Positions 43,189 through 64,000 of a stretch of DNA of 64,000 nucleotides are shown one piece after another. The DNA is from Hormiphora californensis (Eukaryota; Ctenophora; Tentaculata; Cydippida; Pleurobrachiidae): contig CM035353.1 in assembly GCA_020137815.1 (NCBI GenBank), positions 2,195,459 through 2,259,458 on the forward strand. Reading direction: 5' to 3'. A program made the position numbers and the translations under genes. The notes beneath the pieces are model-generated. The model did not search any database and was not told the origin of the DNA. It saw only the letters and a program-made list of their open reading frames with translations. The first letter of the stretch is position 1; each line of letters starts with the position of its first letter.

Positions 43189-44893
43189 TCGTGCGCACTT
43201 TTTGGCGCCATTTGGCGCCAAATTGGCGCCATTTTGGCGCCACGTGGCGATATTTTAGCGCCAAATGGCGCCAAAATTTGGCGACTGCGCACAACCGCCA
43301 ATTTGGCGCCAAAATGGCGCCAAGTTGGGGTAGTCCCGCCATGGCGGTAGTCAATCGCCACATGGCGGTTGCAATCGCCATGTGGCGGTCGGGAGTGGCG
43401 CCATACCACGGAAGTGGCGCCATACATGCTCTGGCGGTACTTAGATGGCGGTGGAGTTTGGCGCCAGTTGTTGAATTTGGCGCTAACTTGTGGCGCCAAC
43501 AAAAAAACCGATTTCTGGAGTGGCGCCACACCACTGGAGTGGCGCCACATAAAAAAGTGGCGCCACTCAAAATATTTTGTAACGCCAACATATGGCACTG
43601 TTTGACTACCGCCACCGCCATCCTTATTGGCGCTAACGTATACTGGATGGCGCCAACATTTATGTGGCGCCACTCTTGTATGGCGCCATAAATGTGGGCT
43701 TTTTACCGTTTTTTGCTAATTTTGAGCACCATTAAAGCCAAGTAACGGCTAAACGGTTGAAGATGGAGCTTAAAAGTCCGACGTCGACCCCCCATAACTT
43801 GGCCATTGCCTAGAAAATTGCACCAATGAAAAGTCTCTAAACAATTCCTACGTGGCTATGGAGGCGCATTGTCGCATTGTGCGCGTCTCAACACATAGTG
43901 TCTCACCTCGATAGCCATATAATAGCCTTAAACAGTTATGTTTAAACCTAATTATCCAATTATCTAATTAACCGGATGAGATAGAGACTTAATTTCAGCA
44001 CCTATCACTAATTGGAGAACGCTGAACATTTCAGTGCCCCCGGTTGTGTCTCTACTCCTTTCCTAACATGGCTATATATAGCCATATGGCCAGCAAACGG
44101 CTATATGTGCAGGTCTAATTATCCAATTATCCAATTAACCAGATGAGATAAAGACTTTATTCTGGCATCTACCCCCACTAATGCGAGGACACTGAACACT
44201 TTGGTGCCCTTAATTTTATCTCTACTCCTTTCCTAAGGGTAGATACAGCGTTTTTCTCCTTATGCTCAATTACCAATCAATTAGGGGCTAATTACACACC
44301 TTCCCCCAAAAAATTGAGACTGAAATTTTGGTTTTTTATGTTCAGGGGGCCTATACCTAGAATTTACAACCGGAATTGGCTTCCCGCTAGTGAGTTCTAT
44401 GTCGAAACACGTTTTGACAGGCTTATGTAGGTGACACAGACAACTTCAAAAAATGCGCTCACGGAAGGGCTCATTCTCGGCAATGTCCATATGGCGCCAC
44501 ATGATCATGTGGCGCCATTATCATGTGGCGCCATTAATGTGGCGCTAATGTGTGGCGCCGTTTGACTACCGCCACGACAACGATTGGCGCCACACACATA
44601 CCACTTGCATACCGCCAGAGTTTTTAAAATGTGGCGCCACTCCAGTGGTGTGGCGCCACTCCAGAAATCGTTTTTTTTGTTAGCGCCATAAGTTGGCGCC
44701 ATATTCAACAAATGGCGCCACACGCCACCGCCATCCAAGTACCGCCAGAGCATGTATGGCGCCACTCCCGTGGTGTGGCGCCACTCCCGACCGCCATATG
44801 GCGTGTTTGGCGCCAAAATTTTGCCATGTGGCGATTGACTACCGCCATGGCGGGACTACCCAAGTTGGCGATTTTTTGGCGCAAATGCGCCCT
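43189..44893. mobile_element. Element with long arms packed with TGGCGCCA palindromes
   Basis: The left arm (about 43,189-43,690) has roughly 17 GGCGCC sites and the right arm (about 44,490-44,890) roughly 12, mostly as TGGCGCCA, with many CCGCCA/TGGCGG half-forms. Blocks of the two arms are inverted copies, for instance TGGTGTGGCGCCACTCC against its complement. The centre has no GGCGCC and no convincing reading frame. The form suggests a non-autonomous DNA transposon with dense subterminal protein-binding sites. It fills the junction between the two copies of the CCP-gene 3' end. Superfamily is unknown; no clear target duplication was found. Confidence 0.65.
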
Positions 44894-44994
44894 GGGTAGG
44901 ATGATGGTCCCCTGCCAACGTGTAACCTACCATCCTGTCCTGATATCTCCCATATGGAAGGAGTTACAATGTAAGTTGTACAGTACTCTGCACA

Positions 44995-45103
44995 CAGGAA
45001 CCGACCGAATCAGGAAATACGGGTCCCTGATTGGCTGATAAACAGTCACGTGACCTAAATAACGAGTTCTGATTGGTTGTTTACTTGTGTGGGTCGGTTC
45101 CTG
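44995..45103 (+). mobile_element. hAT-like MITE in the duplicated intron
   Basis: CAGGAACCGACC and GGTCGGTTCCTG termini. The flanks match those of the copies at 39,214 and 39,380, so it was duplicated with the host segment. Confidence 0.85.
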
Positions 45104-45980
45104 TCCTGATATCTCCCATATGTAAGTGCTCTGCAGATATATCGCATCTAGAAGAAGACCTCAATTCACCGGGAGGATTAACTTAGCAATTCATTCCTTA
45201 TTTTTAGGTAATGAGGTATACATTTCCCATATTTAGTATCTTTTTCTTTCTCCCCGCTGTCTTGTAAAATAGACATTTGACCTGTCACAGTTCTCGTGAA
45301 TATGATATCATATATGATATCATATATGGATATATGATAGGGTCAGGCCAATGCTCTGACATCATTTGACGGGTGTTATCATGTGAACCTCAATATATAT
45401 GGCAAAACCTGGGTGGTCCTTTCGTTAGAAACTAGAATCACAAAACTAGAATCATAAAACTAGAATCACAAAACTAGAATCACTGTCAAGTTGGCAGTTG
45501 GCTCTTCTCAGTTCTCAGCACTGCAAAATCAATAAACCCGGGTTTTGTTTGTTTGTCACTAAACCATGGGATACGCTGAGCAAACTCATGGTTTAAAAGA
45601 CTAAAAGTTCTGGTTTAAAGTTCTGGAACATTTGAGAGGATCTTGGTCCTTGTATTACTTGAGTCGCTTGTAGTGGAGAAACGGTGTCTAAACACCGTGC
45701 ACAGACGCACCGTTTGTGTAACGCACGGGTACTAAACACCTTTTTCAACGGGTTTTCACCTTATTACCCGGGTGCGGCGTGCTACTAAAAGTGTTACTCA
45801 ACAATTATTGTATCTCTCTCCCAGGTCTGGAACAGGCTCAGTGGGCGATACTGCTGACCTGGCCTGCCCATCTTGTAAACAAGTGGTGGGAAACAGACGT
45901 AGTACTTGTACATCCTCAGGGGTCTGGGAACCTCCCATTGGTAGCTGCCACTTGGTGACCTGTACCACACGGGTAGGTGC

Positions 45981-46669
<689 letters not shown>

Positions 46670-46869
46670 ACCTCACTACACCAAACTAACATTAACACAC
46701 ACTAATGAACACCCCCTCCGCTCAGATAAATAAGCGGCTGTACGAAAGTGTGGAGGGGACCATCCCAACGGAGTGTGGTCGAAGTGTTTCATTTCTGTGC
46801 AAACCTGGCTATACCACCATTGGAAGGTGAGACACCCTCCTTGTCTGTCAGCTCTCACACCGGGCCGAA

Positions 46870-46910
46870 GGAAACAAGGAATTTTGCCACTGCCAAAATT
46901 CCTTGTTTCC
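46870..46910. repeat. Short hairpin unique to the second copy
   Basis: GGAAACAAGGAATTTTG and its complement flank a 7-base loop. The first copy has a C-run instead. Confidence 0.7.
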
Positions 46911-47600
46911 CTTTGTTTGAACCAGCTCTCACTCATTGATCGAGCACTATCGGATTTTGGCGCCCTCTATAGGATCATTCAAGCACAGCTGGGGTTGTTG
47001 AGTTGACAGACATTCCCCACCCCTTACTCAACAAGACAGAGCAAGCTGTCTTTCCCACCATACGATTACACGTACTATTCCCACGTCAGGACGACAATCA
47101 CGTGTTACGATACCGGTCAATACGATTACCATGTACCCTTCTGCGTGGAGAGTGGCATTTTCAGAATAAGGCGGACACGAAAATGAGCTGCTGGGATCTA
47201 AAAGACAGCTCACTTTCATTGAAATTAAACCCAAGTGATACAGCGATCACAGTGTAATTCTCAGCAGACGTCGGGCCGGCGGGGGGGGGGGGGATCAGGA
47301 CATTGATCGCATGGGGTGGTTGATTGTTATATTTAGCATTGAACTGCCTTTCATAGACGATGTTTAGTAATTGATATTATAGTCAGTAGTCTAGGAGGAA
47401 AGAGTGTGTGTGTGTGTGTGTGTGTTTGTGTCTGACTGTGTGTGTGATGTGTGAAGATATGTGTGAAGATGTGTGTGTGTGTGTGTGTGAAGATGTGTGA
47501 AGATATTTTCAGGCAGGGATCCTGTCATATCTTGCATGTTTTTGTTTCATTTTTGTAAACCCGAGTTAACATTTTACGCAGCTCAAACATACTGAGCTGA

Positions 47601-47709
47601 CAGGAACCGACCGAATCAGGAAATAATGGTCCCTGATTGGCTGATAACCAGTCACGTGACCTAAATAACGAGTTCTGATTGGTTGTTTACTTGTTTCGGT
47701 CGGTTCCTG
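47601..47709 (+). mobile_element. hAT-like MITE
   Basis: Intact CAGGAACCGACC and GGTCGGTTCCTG ends. The flanks do not show a clear 8-bp duplication. Confidence 0.8.
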
Positions 47710-47719
47710 TCCTGTATAC

Positions 47720-48227
47720 TATTATAGTATTAAAGTGTAGTAATGGTCAAGGTGTCAGTTGTTATGTTCTTAAACCCTATAACTCGCAAAAAGGGGGTCG
47801 AGCTAGGCAAGGTGTTCACGAAAGTTCAACGTTAGAAAGTTTATATTTCCACCCGAGAGAATAGTGTTGAGTCGTACAAAGATTAAAAGGTGATGGGTAT
47901 GAGCCAAGAATTGCTGCTCACTGTTATCTGTATTATATTGTATTGCAGTTTATCATACGCAGAAATATGTAGTGGATTATGGATTGTGTCTGTGTAGCTG
48001 TCAGAGCATTGACAGCTGTAGTGTATATGAGAAGTTTAAACTGGAAATCTAACTGTAATTATTCATTTTATAACTAATTAAACTTTTGATCCATTTTTCT
48101 GAAAATGTCCGATAAATTTGGTTAGGTTTCCTAGTTACTCGAATTTCCGCAATACATTTGTTGATTTTTCCGTATATGTACTACATTGTTACACATTTAT
48201 AAGCCATTTGTGTATACCAGCCTGTAA
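47720..48227. other. No gene; fragment of an interspersed repeat
   Basis: The block near 47,757-47,820 (TTATGTTCTTAAACCC and GGTCGAGCTAGGCAAGG) resembles 31,420-31,490, 32,405-32,530 and 50,713-50,790. These copies form a low-complexity repeat family whose ends I could not define. Confidence 0.4.
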
Positions 48228-48485
48228 GGGGAAACTCTAACTGAATGGCATCCCATTAATGGGATCCCATCAGCAGTACAACTCTAACTGATAATGAACC
48301 ACAGTGATGGTTCTTTCTCTGTATTCTCTCTGTGTGCGCGCCCAATCAATCAATGCCCGGGCATGCCCAATGTACTGCTACAGAGAGAATACAGAGAAAG
48401 AACCATCACTGTGGTTCATTATCAGTTAGAGTTGTACTGCTGATGGGATCCCATTAATGGGATGCCATTCAGTTAGAGTTTCCCC
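48228..48485. mobile_element. 258-bp MITE with TAA target duplication
   Basis: The inverted ends GGGGAAACTCTAACTGAATG and complement are flanked by TAA on both sides (48,225-48,227 and 48,486-48,488). The arms pair for over 100 bp. A 3-bp TWA target with G-rich ends fits PIF/Harbinger. Confidence 0.8.
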
Positions 48486-48489
48486 TAAG

Positions 48490-49651
48490 GAACTTGACTT
48501 TGTTATTATACCGTCAGACATGTTGTTCCTTTTTTCTAAACCAAATTTAACATGTTAATGTTGATCAATGATAATGTAAGAGAGCTTTTTAGAAAATTAG
48601 TGTATGAACAACATACAATTATAGTGGACAGAATCAAAGAGAATAATTATTGTCTGTACCAAGTTTCTGTCTGATGGCACAGCGGACCCTTGATTTCTCA
48701 GATCGGAACGTCAGACACCTGATAAGTTCTCATTGTGCAATCGTTCAGTACTGTTTTCTCTCTCTATGATATATAAGTACATAACTGTATTTGATTACAT
48801 AACTTATTTTACAAACAAATTAAACAATTGTATTTTCAATTTTGACTTAATGATGGGAAATGATAGTTGGTTATACCATGGGTCTCATCAACCCTGTGGT
48901 TGAGTGCAGTGGTGATCAATAATTCTAGGAGTTTATGAACAGGGATGGCAAAGAAGTTTCGATCCAAGCACCCACTAAGTGTCACGTGCAGAGTCCCAAT
49001 CAGCTTGGCACACTTGACATATATTGAGTCAGCGTGGGCGGCGGCGACACCATAAAGGGGTTTGAGAGGGATTTCCGCGCGCGAGGCGGTAAATTGAAAT
49101 ATCCGCGCGCATTCAATATACAACCTCGTGTGTGACAGGCGACAGCCCTCCAAACTGTCTGCTGTCTGCAGCGGGACCCGACCCGATCTGAGCACACCGT
49201 TTTTAAGATCAAAACAGGGCGTGTTGCAGTCAGACAGAATGTCTGTTGATATTACATAGACACTCCATCAAAACGGTTGCCTGGGTAGACTGTGTTTGTA
49301 AAGGGAGGGTTAGAACATAGCAACAAAACGGCGTGTGGTGTCGCCTGCTACCGATAGCACCAATCCGTCACTGCACCCGTTAGATTTCCCGGTTTAGGTT
49401 TGGACAAAATAAAGAATGCTCATATATATCAATGTGGCAAGGTTAATTGAAAACAAGTGAACGTCTCACATATCATATTGTCTAGTTTTCACGGCCGACC
49501 CTCCATAGTAAAAACCAGACAAATCAATGCCATTGATCGCGTTATAAGAAGTAATATTACTTATTCTATGTTAAACATAAAACAAGTTTTTGATTATTAA
49601 AAAACTGATCAATTGTTGAAAAGCATCAGTATTGTCCCTCTCTCTCTCTCA
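48490..49651. other. No gene supported
   Basis: A minus-strand open stretch at 48,836-49,195 (119 codons) has no motif I recognise. It lies 3' of the SPT16 stop and might be repeat-derived. The rest is AT-rich. Confidence 0.4.
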
Positions 49652-63985
<14,334 letters not shown>

Positions 63986-64000
63986 CTGATACACACATCT

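Noticed and set aside
43092-43691. Overlapping open frames of 160-200 codons on both strands
   Set aside because: They follow the TGGCGCCA-rich arms, give Trp-Arg-His-rich sequence in every frame and show no family motif.
48836-49195. 119-codon minus frame 3' of SPT16
   Set aside because: No recognised motif, no splice context, and no evidence that it is translated. Left uncalled rather than named.

Overview
The window is nuclear DNA from an animal. Genes are split into many short exons (60-390 bp) with GT-AG introns, and the recognisable proteins are metazoan: a secreted sushi/CCP-repeat protein, thrombospondin-1 and PAN/Apple domains, a seven-transmembrane receptor, a Niemann-Pick C1 sterol-sensing fragment, and the histone chaperone SPT16. 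Long CT/GA microsatellites, dense small DNA transposons and CCP-rich secreted proteins suggest a marine invertebrate, perhaps a sponge, but the sequence does not settle the species.

Layout. Positions 1-17,500 are gene-poor: microsatellites, a LINE reverse-transcriptase remnant (2,145-2,690), MITEs and a perfect 316-bp palindrome (15,877-16,192). A two-exon gene fragment of unknown function lies at 17,759-18,307. From 19,360 to 26,654 on + there are three exons of a TSP1-plus-CCP protein. From 29,522 to 42,620 on + lies the best gene of the left half: signal peptide, 13 CCP modules and a short basic tail, about 801 residues in 17 exons. A complete three-exon secreted PAN-domain gene (31,499-32,148, minus) sits antisense inside one of its introns. 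The last four exons of the CCP gene are repeated at 44,913-47,186, and an element packed with GGCGCC palindromes (43,189-44,893) occupies the junction between the two copies.

From 63,985 down to 49,652 on minus are 23 exons of SPT16, the large FACT subunit; its N-terminal exons lie beyond the right edge. Its introns hold an intronless receptor gene (60,932-61,930), two exons of an NPC1-like sterol-sensing domain on the opposite strand (60,317-60,666), a LINE fragment inside a TA-target MITE, two Helitron derivatives and many copies of a 109-bp hAT-like MITE.

The most unusual pattern concerns exon ends. At seven or more exons the last bases of the exon plus the 5' splice site are copied in tandem into the following intron (units of 16, 22, 32, 35, 42, 49 and about 168 bp; up to about 25-40 copies). 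In one SPT16 intron a MITE landed exactly on the donor, and its 8-bp target duplication supplied a second copy of that donor. Exon 5' ends with their acceptors are duplicated at three places. I found no established name for this class of splice-site-anchored tandem repeat.

Two exons (35,087-35,266 and 54,247-54,347) are each one base short of an open frame. These may be assembly errors or real lesions. All exon calls are manual, from splice consensus, phase continuity and family resemblance, without transcript evidence.
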